From NCBI GenBank assembly GCA_003222195.1, contig QHVB01000027.1:1-64000 (forward strand): a DNA stretch of 64,000 bases, given 5' to 3'. This DNA is from Gemmatimonadota bacterium (GTDB taxonomy: Bacteria > Gemmatimonadota > Gemmatimonadetes > Gemmatimonadales > GWC2-71-9). Positions 45,616 to 56,515 of this stretch are shown in pieces; the stretch's first letter is position 1; the number at the start of each line of letters is the position of its first letter. A program made the position numbers and the translations under genes. Below the pieces are notes generated by a model that saw only the letters and a program-made list of their open reading frames with translations, did no database searches and was not told the origin of the DNA.

Positions 45616-46488
45616 ATGCCATCTTCCGCACGCCGCTTCGAAAAACACCCGTCGCTGGACAACCTCGTCGAGCGCGTGGACGCGCAGCGGCCCGGCGAAA
45701 TCACCGGCGACACCATCCCAACGGGATTTGGGTCGCTCGACAAACTCCTCGGTGGCGGGTTCCGCCGCCGCGACCTGATTCTCCTGGGCGGCGATATCGG
45801 CAGCGGGAAGTCCGCCCTCGCGCTCGGCATTGCGCTGCGCGTGGCGCAGCAATCGCTCGGCGTCGCCTATATGTCCGGTGAGATGAATGAAGAGCGCTTG
45901 ATGGAGCGCGCCTTGGCCATCGAGGGGAAGGTCGCCGTGGACGAGCTTCGCGCCGCGAAGCTGAGCGATCACACGCGTGCGGGCGTTGGCGCGGCCGCCG
46001 TGCGCTTGCGCGGTTTTCCGCTTTCTCTCCTGCCGCTTGCAGGCGACGACTTTGAAACGGTCTTCGAGCGTCTCGATCCGCTGCGCCAGGTCGGTCTGGT
46101 CGTCGTGGATTATCTCCAGCTCGTGTCGCCTCCCAAGGCGCGCACGACTCAGGACGAGGACACGGCGCTGGTGCTGCGCCATCTCAAAGCCCTCGCGCTG
46201 GCGCGCCAGGTGGCGCTCCTCGTCGTCGCGCAGCTCCCCGGCTTTCAATCGGGGCGGGACGCCAAGCGGCCGACGCTCGACGACTACGGCGTGATGGGAG
46301 CGCCGAAACAGCACGCCGATGTCGTGCTCTCGATTTTCCGCGAGGAGATGTACAACCCGGGCGGCGGCGTGGACGGGGCCACCGAGCTGATCGTCGCCAA
46401 GAACCGGAACGGTCCAACCGGTTTCGTGGATCTGTATTTTTATCGACGCTGGATGCGGTTCGAGGATATGCTCGACCCGGACAGATGA
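45616..46488 (+). CDS. Orphan DnaB-type RecA-fold ATPase (no N-terminal domain)
   Basis: 290 aa. TGFGSLDKLLGGGFRRRDLILLGG, Walker A GGDIGSGKS, GVAYMSGEMN, and Walker B VGLVVVDYLQLVSPP are those of the replicative helicase C-terminal domain; VAKNRNGPTGFVDLYFYRRWMRFED is the DnaB end. Normal DnaB has about 450 residues with an N-terminal collar that is missing here. It may be an accessory ATPase in recombination, as it precedes yebC-ruvCAB; that is inference. Confidence 0.85.
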   Translation: MPSSARRFEKHPSLDNLVERVDAQRPGEITGDTIPTGFGSLDKLLGGGFRRRDLILLGGDIGSGKSALALGIALRVAQQSLGVAYMSGEMNEERLMERALAIEGKVAVDELRAAKLSDHTRAGVGAAAVRLRGFPLSLLPLAGDDFETVFERLDPLRQVGLVVVDYLQLVSPPKARTTQDEDTALVLRHLKALALARQVALLVVAQLPGFQSGRDAKRPTLDDYGVMGAPKQHADVVLSIFREEMYNPGGGVDGATELIVAKNRNGPTGFVDLYFYRRWMRFEDMLDPDR

Positions 46489-46512
46489 TGTAAGTTGCAG
46501 TGTGGAGGGAGT

Positions 46513-47259
46513 ATGGCTGGTCACAGTAAGTGGAAGCAGATCAAACGGAAGAAAGCAGTCACCGATCAAAAGCGCGGCGCCGTCTTCACGCGCCTGATTC
46601 GCGAAATCACGATCGCGGCCAAGGCCGGCGGCGGCGATCCCGGCGGCAATCCGCGCCTGCGCACCGCGATCGACGCCGCCAAGGCCGAGAACATGCCGGC
46701 CGACAACATCGATCGCGCCATCAAGAAGGGCACCGGCGAACTCGAGGGCGTGATCTACGAAGAGGTCACGTATGAAGGATACGGTCCGGGCGGGGCCGCG
46801 CTGCTGATCCAGGTGACCACGGACAACGCCAACCGCACGGTTGCCGAGATCCGGAACGTGTTTCAGCGCCACGGCGCCAACCTGGCCGCGACCAACGCCG
46901 TCGCCTGGATGTTCGATCGCAAGGGTCAGATCGTGATCGACGCCAAGGCCAACGAGGACGCGACGATGGAAGCGGCGCTCGACGCCGGTGCGGACGACAT
47001 GGAGAAAGAGGGCGACATCTACCTGATCACGACGCCGCCCGCTCAGCTCCACGCGATCGATCAGGCACTCCGCGCCAAGAAGGTGCCGGTGCAGAGCGCC
47101 GAGATTGCGATGGTCCCCAAGAACACGGTGAAGGTCGAGGGCAGCGATGCCAAGCGTCTGCTGCAGCTCGTCGAAAGCCTCGAGGAGATGGACGACGTCG
47201 CGAAGGTCTTTTCCAACTTCGACATCGACGCCGAGGCGATGGCGGCGGTGACGGGATGA
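46513..47259 (+). CDS. yebC: YebC/PmpR-family protein
   Basis: 248 aa, start ATG after GGAGGGAG. MAGHSKWKQIKRKKAVTDQKR is the standard start; YEGYGPGGAALLIQVTTDNANRTV and MVPKNTVKV are conserved. YebC-family proteins act as transcription regulators or, as recent work shows, as ribosome-stall helpers at proline runs. It sits before ruvC, a very common arrangement. Confidence 0.95.
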   Translation: MAGHSKWKQIKRKKAVTDQKRGAVFTRLIREITIAAKAGGGDPGGNPRLRTAIDAAKAENMPADNIDRAIKKGTGELEGVIYEEVTYEGYGPGGAALLIQVTTDNANRTVAEIRNVFQRHGANLAATNAVAWMFDRKGQIVIDAKANEDATMEAALDAGADDMEKEGDIYLITTPPAQLHAIDQALRAKKVPVQSAEIAMVPKNTVKVEGSDAKRLLQLVESLEEMDDVAKVFSNFDIDAEAMAAVTG

Positions 47260-47260
47260 C

Positions 47261-47803
47261 GTGAAGGTCCTGGGCGTCGACCCCGGTACCGCGATCACCG
47301 GCTACGGCGTGATCGAAACGGGGGGGGGGAACGGCACTCCCGGTCTGGGCCGACTCATCGAATGCGGAGTCTTTCGCTTCGGACGCACCAATTCCCTGCC
47401 TCATCGGCTCGCCGAGCTCCACCACGCAATCGCACAGCTCATCAAGCGCCACCAACCCTCGGTGCTCGCGCTCGAGGATGCCTTCTATCATAAGAACGTG
47501 CGTACGACGCTCGTCCTCGGCCATGCACGAGGAGTCATCCTGCTGGCGGCGCAGCAGGCGAAGCTCGACATCGCCCAGTACGCTCCAGCGATGATCAAAA
47601 AGACCGTCGTCGGTGCCGGCGGAGCGAAGAAGAACCAGGTCGGCGCGATGGTGGCGCATCTGCTGCGGCTGAAGCATGCCCCGAAACCGGCTGATGCGGC
47701 CGATGGTGTAGCGGCCGCGTTGACCTTTATTCTGCGGTCATCACCCAGGATGGTACGTGTAGGGGCGCAGCATGCTGCGCCCCTACGCCGATTGACAATA
47801 TGA
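47261..47803 (+). CDS. ruvC: Holliday junction resolvase RuvC
   Basis: 180 aa from a GTG. Acid residues D7 (LGVDPG), E72 (LALEDAFY), D145 and D148 (PADAADG) form the RNase-H-like active site. It cuts Holliday junctions with RuvAB. Two oddities: residues 21-30 (GGGNGTPGLG) include a run of ten G (47320-47329), and residues 167-175 (VGAQHAAPL) come from the 28-bp palindrome. Both are extra to the family's normal pattern but leave the core intact. Confidence 0.95.
   Translation: MKVLGVDPGTAITGYGVIETGGGNGTPGLGRLIECGVFRFGRTNSLPHRLAELHHAIAQLIKRHQPSVLALEDAFYHKNVRTTLVLGHARGVILLAAQQAKLDIAQYAPAMIKKTVVGAGGAKKNQVGAMVAHLLRLKHAPKPADAADGVAAALTFILRSSPRMVRVGAQHAAPLRRLTI
47759..47786. repeat. Perfect 28-bp palindrome, copy 2 (inside ruvC 3' end)
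   Basis: Identical to the copy at 26476-26503: half-site GTAGGGGCGCAGCA plus its reverse complement. Read in the same frame, it adds VGAQHAAPL to the RuvC tail. Confidence 0.9.
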
Positions 47804-48387
47804 TCGCACATGTGAAGGGGCGTTTGGCCTCCAAATCCGCCGATCGCGTCGTCGTCGAGACGCCCGGCGGCGTCGGCTACGAAGTCGTCGTGCCGCTCGG
47901 TGTGATGGAGCGGCTGCCGACGGCGGGCGCCGACATCACGCTCGCGACCGAGCTGGTCGTGCGGGAGGACGGCTGGGCCCTGTACGGATTCCTCGACGAA
48001 GCCGAGCGGCGTTTTTTCCAACGGCTGACGAGTGTGACCGGCGTCGGGCCCAAGATCGGCATCGCACTCCTCTCGGCGCTCGGCGTCGAGCGTGGCGCAC
48101 GGGCGCTCCGTGAGAAAAACATCGCGCTGCTGTCGTCCGTAAACGGGATCGGTAAGAAGACCGCCGAGCGCCTCGCGCTCGAATTGGGAGAGAAGGTCGA
48201 AGACTTCGCGGATGCGCCGTCCGTCAGCGTCCCCGAGGGCGCGGAAGCCGCCCTCAAAGCGCTCGAACGCCTGGGGTATGGGATCGCCGAAGCCGATCGG
48301 GCCGTTCGCCAGGTGCTCGCGGGGAACGGCAACGAGGAAACCGAAGCACTCGTACGACGGGCCCTCCAGATTCTCACAACACGATGA
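47800..48387 (+). CDS. ruvA: Holliday junction helicase subunit RuvA
   Basis: 195 aa. Domain I starts MIAHVKGRLASKSADRVVVETPGGVGYEVVVP; the helix-hairpin-helix motifs are LTSVTGVGPKIGIALLS and NGIGKKTAERLALELG; domain III (residues 145-195) contacts RuvB. It binds four-way junctions and loads RuvB. ATGA overlaps join it to ruvC and the zinc-ribbon gene. Confidence 0.96.
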   Translation: MIAHVKGRLASKSADRVVVETPGGVGYEVVVPLGVMERLPTAGADITLATELVVREDGWALYGFLDEAERRFFQRLTSVTGVGPKIGIALLSALGVERGARALREKNIALLSSVNGIGKKTAERLALELGEKVEDFADAPSVSVPEGAEAALKALERLGYGIAEADRAVRQVLAGNGNEETEALVRRALQILTTR

Positions 48388-48569
48388 CCGCCCTCCCCGC
48401 CGAAATCACCGCCGAATGGATCTGCACGCGCTGCGGATCGACGAACCGTCGTCTCGTGCCCGCCGGTGTCACACGCGCCGAGGATGTGTGCCTGCGCTGT
48501 CACACGCCGCACGAGATCGAGGCTGACAAGCGGCCGGTGCGCTGGCTCGCCCGAGCGAAGCGGAAGTAA
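48384..48569 (+). CDS. Small zinc-ribbon protein between ruvA and ruvB
   Basis: 61 aa. Two CxxC knuckles, C14/C17 (ICTRCGS) and C36/C39 (VCLRCHT), spaced 18 apart, form a likely zinc ribbon, followed by a basic tail (RWLARAKRK). It overlaps ruvA by four bases and ruvB by one, so it is translated with them. No family name is recognised. It could modify RuvAB or simply share the operon. Confidence 0.75.
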   Translation: MTALPAEITAEWICTRCGSTNRRLVPAGVTRAEDVCLRCHTPHEIEADKRPVRWLARAKRK

Positions 48570-49599
48570 TGGCACGCAGCGAGATCACCACGCCCGAAGC
48601 CCTCGACAACGAGCGGCTGACCGACGCGGCGCTCCGGCCGTCCCGGCTCGATGAATTCGTCGGCCAGGCGAAAGTCAAAGAGTCCCTGCAGATCGCGATC
48701 GATGCGGCGAAGCAGCGCAGGGAGCCGCTCGATCACGCGCTCTTCTTCGGCCCGCCCGGACTCGGCAAAACCACGCTGGCGTTGCTGATGGCCAAAGAGC
48801 TCGACGTGAACATCCGCACGACGTCCGGCCCGGTGCTCGAGCGCCCGGGCGATCTCGTCGGCATGCTCACCGCGCTCAAAGAGGGCGATATCCTCTTTAT
48901 AGATGAAGTGCACCGCCTGCGGCCCGCGCTCGAAGAGTTCCTCTATCCCGCGATGGAGGAGTTTCGTGTGGACGTGCGGATCGCCAACGGCCCGCACGCG
49001 CAAACGCTGCCGATGCAGCTCGAACGCTTCACCCTGATTGGGGCCACGACACGCTTTGGGTTGTTGACGCCCCCGCTGCGCGCGCGCTTCGGCCTGGTCG
49101 AGCGGCTCCACTACTATCCGCCCGACGATCTCGTCCAGATCATCACGCGCTCGGCCGGGATCCTGGGCGTTGCCGCCGATGCCGCCGGCGTCGCCGAAAT
49201 CGCGCGCCGCAGCCGCGGCACCCCGCGCGTCGCGAACCGGCTGCTGAAACGCGTGCGCGACTACGCGCAGGTCCGCGCCGGCGGCAAGATCACCGCGGCG
49301 GTCGCGGCCGAGGCGCTGAAGCGCCTCGATGTGGACGAGTTCGGACTCGACGACATGGACGCCCGCATTCTCAAAGCCATCATCGAGATGTTCGATGGCG
49401 GTCCGGTCGGGGTGCAGACGGTTGCCGCCGCGGTCGGCGAAGATCCCGGGACGCTCGAGGAGGTGTACGAGCCGTTCCTCATGCAGCAAGGCTTCCTCGC
49501 GCGCACGCCGCGGGGACGGGTGGCGACCCCTGCGGCGTATCGACACTTCGGTTTTGTGCCACCCAAATCGGCGGAGCAGGCGACTATCTTCGACCGCTA

Positions 49600-49600
<1 letters not shown>
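48569..49600 (+). CDS. ruvB: Holliday junction branch-migration helicase RuvB
   Basis: 343 aa. AAA+ ATPase with [11 protein letters not shown], Walker [10 protein letters not shown], Walker [11 protein letters not shown], sensor [21 protein letters not shown] and C-terminal winged helix ending in DRLP-type [13 protein letters not shown]. It drives branch migration with RuvA. One base overlap at each end with neighbours. Confidence 0.98.
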
Positions 49601-52125
<2,525 letters not shown>

Positions 52126-52129
<4 letters not shown>

Positions 52130-52674
52130 CGGTTCGGACGTTGCACTTGCTCGGCTCGCCTTTGCTGCGGCAGCAAGCGGCGCCGGCCGCGCGGGTGGAT
52201 GACGCCGTACAGCAACTGGTCGACGATCTCCTCGAAACGATGCGCGCCGCGAAGGGGGTGGGCCTCGCGGCCAATCAGATCGGCGTCGCCCGGCGGGTCG
52301 CAGTCGTCGACATCGGCGAGGAGGACCCACCGCCGCTCGTGCTGATCAATCCCGCCATCCTGGAACGCAGCGACGAGCAGGAAACCGCGGAGGAGGGCTG
52401 CCTTTCCATCCCGGAGATCTTTGGGGACGTCGAACGGCATGCTCGGGTGGTTGTAGAGGCGTTGGACCGCGATGGGAAGAAGTTTCGCGCCGAGGCGCAG
52501 GGGTACAAGGCGCGAGCGATTCAACACGAGATCGATCACCTCGACGGCATTCTGTTCCTGGACCATCTCAGCGCGGTGAAGCGCAGCCTGCTGCTCGCCA
52601 AATGGAAGAAATCCCGCAAGGGTCAGACGGGTTATCTCAAGGAGGTCACGCCGGAGCCGGCGGGTGAGCTGTAA
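52126..52674 (+). CDS. def: Peptide deformylase
   Basis: 182 aa from a GTG. Metal motifs are GVGLAANQIGVARR, EEGCLSIP (Cys ligand) and QHEIDHLDGILF (HExxH). It removes the formyl group from new proteins. fmt follows directly, forming the usual def-fmt pair. Confidence 0.97.
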
Positions 52675-53640
52675 GTGCGTGTGGTCTTCTTTGGGACACC
52701 TGAATTCGCCGTGCCGTCGCTGCGCGCGCTGGTGGGAGAAGGATTCGACGTCGTCGCCGTCGTCACACAACCCGACGCAGCGCAAGGCCGCTCGCGCTCG
52801 AGGCTGATTCCGCCACCCGTGAAGGTCGCCGCCGAAGCAGAAGACCTGCTCGTCCTGCAGCCGCAGAAGCCAACCGATCCGGCGTTTCTCACGCAGTTGC
52901 GAGACCTGAAGCCCGACATCGGCGTCGTCGTGGCGTACGGCCACATCCTGAAGCCGGAGTTGCTGGCGCTGCCGCGGCGCGGCATGGTGAATGTGCATCC
53001 GTCTCTCTTGCCCGGACTGCGTGGCGCCGCCCCCGTGGAGTGGTCCATCATCCGCGGTCACACGACGACCGGCGTGACCATCATGCAGCTCGATGCCGGA
53101 ATGGATTCCGGGCCGATCCTGCACCAGATCCCGCATCGCATCGGCGCCGAAGTGACGGGTGGCGAGTTATCGGCGCATCTCGCCGAGATGGGCGCGCAGG
53201 CGCTGGTGGAGACGCTCACGATGCTGGAGCAGAGCGACCCGCCGCCACAACCCGTACCGCAGAATGAGGATCGCGCGACGTACGCACCGAAGCTGACGCG
53301 CGAGATTGCGCGCATCGACTGGACGAAAGACGCGCGCGCGATCGCCTGCCTGATTCGCGGCCTGGACCCACGGCCTGGTGCGTGGACCGAGCAGAACGGC
53401 GTCGAAATCAAACTCTTCAATCCCAAAGTGATCGAACCGCCTCCCCCGTTTAAAGGCACCGGTGCGCCCGGAGAAGTGCTCTCGGCGGACGGCTCCCTGG
53501 TGATCGCGACTGGTCCGTTCAAAGACGCCGCCGTTGGTACGGTCGAAGTTTTCGAGGTGCAACCCGCCGGCAAGGCACGAATGACGACGGGCGACTGGCT
53601 GCACGGCGCGCGCATCGCCGCGGGCGCCAGGTTCACGTGA
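52675..53640 (+). CDS. fmt: Methionyl-tRNA formyltransferase
   Basis: 321 aa from a GTG. RVVFFGTPEFAVPSLRAL opens the formyltransferase domain; NVHPSLLPGLRGAAPVEWSIIRGHTTTGVTIMQLD holds the SLLP motif and catalytic Asn/His/Asp. The C-terminal OB-like domain is at about 205-321. It formylates initiator Met-tRNA. Confidence 0.97.
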   Translation: MRVVFFGTPEFAVPSLRALVGEGFDVVAVVTQPDAAQGRSRSRLIPPPVKVAAEAEDLLVLQPQKPTDPAFLTQLRDLKPDIGVVVAYGHILKPELLALPRRGMVNVHPSLLPGLRGAAPVEWSIIRGHTTTGVTIMQLDAGMDSGPILHQIPHRIGAEVTGGELSAHLAEMGAQALVETLTMLEQSDPPPQPVPQNEDRATYAPKLTREIARIDWTKDARAIACLIRGLDPRPGAWTEQNGVEIKLFNPKVIEPPPPFKGTGAPGEVLSADGSLVIATGPFKDAAVGTVEVFEVQPAGKARMTTGDWLHGARIAAGARFT

Positions 53641-54254
53641 GGCCCGCACTGCCGCGGCTGCACGCGATCACCGACGAGCGCATCGCGCGGCGCGCGGATC
53701 TGCCGGAAATCGCCCGCGAGTTGGCAAAGGGAGGCGGATCGCAGCTCGCGTTTCACGCCCGTGGAAGGGCACTCAGCGGCCGCGAGCATTACGACCTAGC
53801 CGCCCGATTGTCCGACAGTCCGACCGCTCGCCTGTTCGTGAACGATCGTCTCGACATTGCGCTCGCGGTTCCCACGGCCGGAGTCCAGCTCGGCAATGGC
53901 AGTCTGCCCGTCAGCGCCGCCCGCGCACTCAATCCCCTCTGGTGGATCGGTAGGTCGGTGCATGACTTGGCGGAGGCGGAGGCCGCAAGGACGGAAGGGG
54001 CCGACTATCTTGTTGTAGGGCCCGTGTTCGCGACAGCGTCGCATCCCGGCCGCTCACCCCTGGGCCTCGCGAAGTTGCAGCAGATCGTGGCGGCGGCCGG
54101 TGATCTCCCCGTCATCGCCATTGGCGGTATAACCGCCGAGCGCGTGCGGGAGGTGCGGAGTAGTGGAGCGTACGGCGTGGCCGCGATTCGGGCCTTCTGG
54201 GACGATGTCGAGCCGGCGGACGCCGCGCGGAGGATGCGAGAATGGATGTCGTAA
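53637..54254 (+). CDS. ThiE/TenI-family protein
   Basis: 205 aa from a GTG. TIM-barrel strands are LHAITDERIA, LFVNDRLDIALAVPTAGVQLG, SVHDLAEAEAA, YLVVGPVFATASHPGRSPLG and PVIAIGGITAERV. ThiE joins HMP-PP and thiazole phosphate. The usual ThiE GVHLGQ.D motif is changed (GVQLGNGSLP) and the phosphate loop reads ASHPGRSPLG, as in TenI, so either synthase or TenI-type isomerase is possible. The next genes are thiS and thiG. An octamer pair lies in the gene. Confidence 0.85.
   Translation: MRPALPRLHAITDERIARRADLPEIARELAKGGGSQLAFHARGRALSGREHYDLAARLSDSPTARLFVNDRLDIALAVPTAGVQLGNGSLPVSAARALNPLWWIGRSVHDLAEAEAARTEGADYLVVGPVFATASHPGRSPLGLAKLQQIVAAAGDLPVIAIGGITAERVREVRSSGAYGVAAIRAFWDDVEPADAARRMREWMS
53810..53825 (+). 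repeat. Octamer pair (GTCCGACA/GTCCGACC) inside the ThiE-like gene
   Basis: Two units of the same octamer family seen in tgt, encoding the SDSPTARL region. Confidence 0.5.
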
Positions 54255-54439
54255 TCAATGGCGAGCACAAACACATCAGAGGTGGCACGCTGCTCGAGGT
54301 GCTCGCAGAGTTAGAGCTCGACCCGCGCGCCGTCGTTGTCGAACACAATCGGAAAATCGTGCGCCGGCCCGCCTTGAGCGACGTGACGGTTTCTGCGGGA
54401 GACGCCATCGAAGTCGTGCATTTTGTGGGAGGCGGATGA
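54242..54439 (+). CDS. thiS: Sulfur carrier protein ThiS
   Basis: 65 aa ubiquitin-like protein ending in the Gly-Gly needed for thiocarboxylation (VVHFVGGG). It donates sulfur for the thiazole ring. GGAGGA at 54229-54235 lies before the ATG; the start overlaps the ThiE-like gene by 13 bases and the end overlaps thiG by four (ATGA). Confidence 0.93.
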   Translation: MDVVINGEHKHIRGGTLLEVLAELELDPRAVVVEHNRKIVRRPALSDVTVSAGDAIEVVHFVGGG

Positions 54440-55233
54440 CTACTGCGGTCGAAACGATTCGCGATGAGCCGCTGACGATCGGCGGGCGCACGTTCCAGTC
54501 GCGCCTCATGGTGGGAACCGGGAAATATCCCGACATGGACACGATGGTGCGCGCGATCGAAGCGTCCGGCGCCGAGGTCGTGACCGTTGCCGTGCGCCGC
54601 GTGAATCTCGACCGCTCGAAGGAATCGAGCGTGCTGCACTTCCTCGATCCCAAAAGGATTTTCCTGCTCGCCAACACCGCCGGCTGCTACACGGCCGCCG
54701 ACGCGATTCGGTACGCGCGACTGGCGCGCGAGGCAGGCTTCAATGACTTCGTCAAGCTCGAGGTCATCGGCGACGAAGAGACGTTGCTGCCCGACGTGGC
54801 GGGACTGCTCGAGGCAGCGAAAGTGCTGGTGCAGGAAGGCTTCAAGGTGCTCGCCTACACGAACGAGGATCTCGTGACGGCGCTGCGGCTCGAGGACGCG
54901 GGCTGCGCCGCCGTCATGCCCCTCGCCTCACCGATCGGCAGCGGGCTCGGCCTGCTCAATCCGTTCAGCGTCCGCACGATCAAGCGGCGGTTGCACGTGC
55001 CGGTGATCGTCGATGCCGGCGTGGGCACCGCGTCCGATGCGTGCGTGACCATGGAGCAGGGCGTGGACGGAATTCTGATGAACACGGCGATCGCGGCCGC
55101 GCAGGATCCGGTGGCGATGGCGCACGCGATGCGCCTGGCGACGATCGCGGGTCGCGCCGCTTTTCTGGCGGGCCGCATGCAGCGCCGCGAAGTCGCGATG
55201 CCGTCATCTCCGACCAAGGGGATGCTGGATTAA
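54436..55233 (+). CDS. thiG: Thiazole synthase
   Basis: 265 aa. RLMVGTGKYPDMDTMVRAIEASGAEVVTVAVRR, LLANTAGCYTAADAI, KLEVIGDEETLLPD, MPLASPIGSGLG and VIVDAGVGTASDA are conserved; the K of the Schiff base is in the VKLEVI strand. It builds the thiazole phosphate from deoxyxylulose-5-phosphate using ThiS sulfur. The real start is the ATG at 54436; upstream in-frame sequence is a shadow. Confidence 0.96.
   Translation: MTTAVETIRDEPLTIGGRTFQSRLMVGTGKYPDMDTMVRAIEASGAEVVTVAVRRVNLDRSKESSVLHFLDPKRIFLLANTAGCYTAADAIRYARLAREAGFNDFVKLEVIGDEETLLPDVAGLLEAAKVLVQEGFKVLAYTNEDLVTALRLEDAGCAAVMPLASPIGSGLGLLNPFSVRTIKRRLHVPVIVDAGVGTASDACVTMEQGVDGILMNTAIAAAQDPVAMAHAMRLATIAGRAAFLAGRMQRREVAMPSSPTKGMLD
55216..55221 (+). 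promoter_or_regulatory. Shine-Dalgarno for the ATT-started rsmB
   Basis: AAGGGG within the end of thiG, seven bases before the ATT at 55229. It supports rsmB initiation at that ATT. Confidence 0.5.
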
Positions 55234-56515
55234 GGCTGCCCGCCCAACCGCCGCGCGTCGCGCGGCCCTCGAGATTCTCCGCGAAGTTCGCGCCGGCACA
55301 CCACTCGCCGACGCGCGTGATCGTCACCTCCAGGGACTGGCCGAACGCGATCGCCGCCTCGCCTACGAGCTGTCCGCGGGCGTGCTGCGCCGCCAGCGCG
55401 AGCTGGACAGCACACTCGAGCTCGACCGCGCCGATCCCCGTCTCCACGACGTGCTGCGCCTCGGCGCTTATCAGTTGCGCTGGTTGACGAGAGTACCGTC
55501 GCATGCGGCGGTATCGACGTCAGTTGAGCTGGCCCGTGAGGCCGTGGGCGAGGGGAGCACGGGGTATGTCAACCGAGCTCTGCGGCACCTACATCGGGAC
55601 GGGGGACGAGGGACGGGGGACGGGGCGGCGACACATCCGGATTGGCTCGTCAAACGTTGGACTGGCCGCTATGGAGAGCTCGAGACGCAGCAGCTCATCA
55701 CCTGGAACGACACGCGGCCGCCATTGATCGTTCAACCAGCGCGCTGGAGCCTCGAACGTCTCGAACAGGAGTTGCAGAGCGTTGGGGTCGAGACGATGCG
55801 AGCACGTTTCGGCTCTGGACTTGAGGTCCTCGCCACCCGTCCCCCGTCCCGCGTCCCCCATCCCGCGAGCTTACCAGGTTACGAGGAGGGCGGGTTCGTC
55901 GTTCAGGACCCCGCCCACGCGCTCGTCGCGCGCTTCGCCGCGATCCCGTCGGGCGAACAGGTGTACGATGCCTGCGCCGCGCCCGGAGGCAAAGCCGTCG
56001 CCCTCGAAGCCGCCGGGGCGCGAGTCCTGGCCGGTGACACCCGCCACGAACGCATCGGTCGGCTCGCCGACACGACGCGCCGCGCGGGAGTGGCGATTCG
56101 GAGCGTCGCGGCCAATCTTGAGGCGGCGCCGCTGCGCCCGGCGAGTGTCGCCGCGGTGCTCGTCGACGCGCCCTGCACCGCGACCGGCACGATGCGACGC
56201 CATCCCGACGCGCGCTGGCGCTTGAATGCGACTGTTTTCGCGCGCATGGCCGAAAGACAAGAGCGGCTGCTCGCGGCGGCGGCACCGCTCGTACGGCCGG
56301 GCGGACTGCTCATCTACGCCACGTGCTCGCTCGAGCCGGAGGAGAACGAACAAGTCGTGGAGAGTTTTTTGAGCCGGCATCCCCAATTCTCGCGGACAGC
56401 GCCGAGTGAGGCGCTACCCGCCGAGCTGCTCACCAACGCGGGCGACTTTCAATCGCTGCCGCAGCGCCACGGCATCGACGGCGCCTACGCGGCACGCCTG
56501 ATGCGAGCTCGCTGA
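55229..56515 (+). CDS. rsmB: 16S rRNA m5C967 methyltransferase RsmB, apparent ATT start
   Basis: 428 aa if started at ATT 55229, matching the usual length of about 430. The N-terminal NusB-like domain (RRAALEILREVRAGTPLADARD, RLAYELSAGVLRRQRELD) lies before the first GTG (55382), so the start must be upstream; no ATG/GTG/TTG fits. SAM motifs are YDACAAPGGKA and AGDTRHERIGRL; catalytic Cys are in DAPCTATGTMRRHPD and YATCSLEPEENE. Two heptamer arrays encode loops (HRDGGRGTGDG and PPSRVPHPAS). Confidence 0.9.
   Translation: MKAARPTAARRAALEILREVRAGTPLADARDRHLQGLAERDRRLAYELSAGVLRRQRELDSTLELDRADPRLHDVLRLGAYQLRWLTRVPSHAAVSTSVELAREAVGEGSTGYVNRALRHLHRDGGRGTGDGAATHPDWLVKRWTGRYGELETQQLITWNDTRPPLIVQPARWSLERLEQELQSVGVETMRARFGSGLEVLATRPPSRVPHPASLPGYEEGGFVVQDPAHALVARFAAIPSGEQVYDACAAPGGKAVALEAAGARVLAGDTRHERIGRLADTTRRAGVAIRSVAANLEAAPLRPASVAAVLVDAPCTATGTMRRHPDARWRLNATVFARMAERQERLLAAAAPLVRPGGLLIYATCSLEPEENEQVVESFLSRHPQFSRTAPSEALPAELLTNAGDFQSLPQRHGIDGAYAARLMRAR
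55596..55623 (+). repeat. Four heptamers (GGGACGG) inside rsmB, array 1
   Basis: Units GGGACGG, GGGACGA, GGGACGG, GGGACGG. Encodes a Gly/Arg/Thr/Asp loop in the linker between the RNA-binding and methyltransferase parts. Confidence 0.8.
55837..55864 (-). repeat. Four heptamers inside rsmB, array 2, inverted
   Basis: Units CCGTCCC, CCGTCCC, GCGTCCC, CCATCCC on the + strand, the reverse complement of array 1 type. The two 28-base arrays face each other about 240 bases apart and could pair in the mRNA. Confidence 0.8.

Noticed and set aside
53637-55233. TPP riboswitch for the thiamine genes
   Set aside because: The thi genes overlap fmt and each other; there is no leader space and no riboswitch-like sequence.
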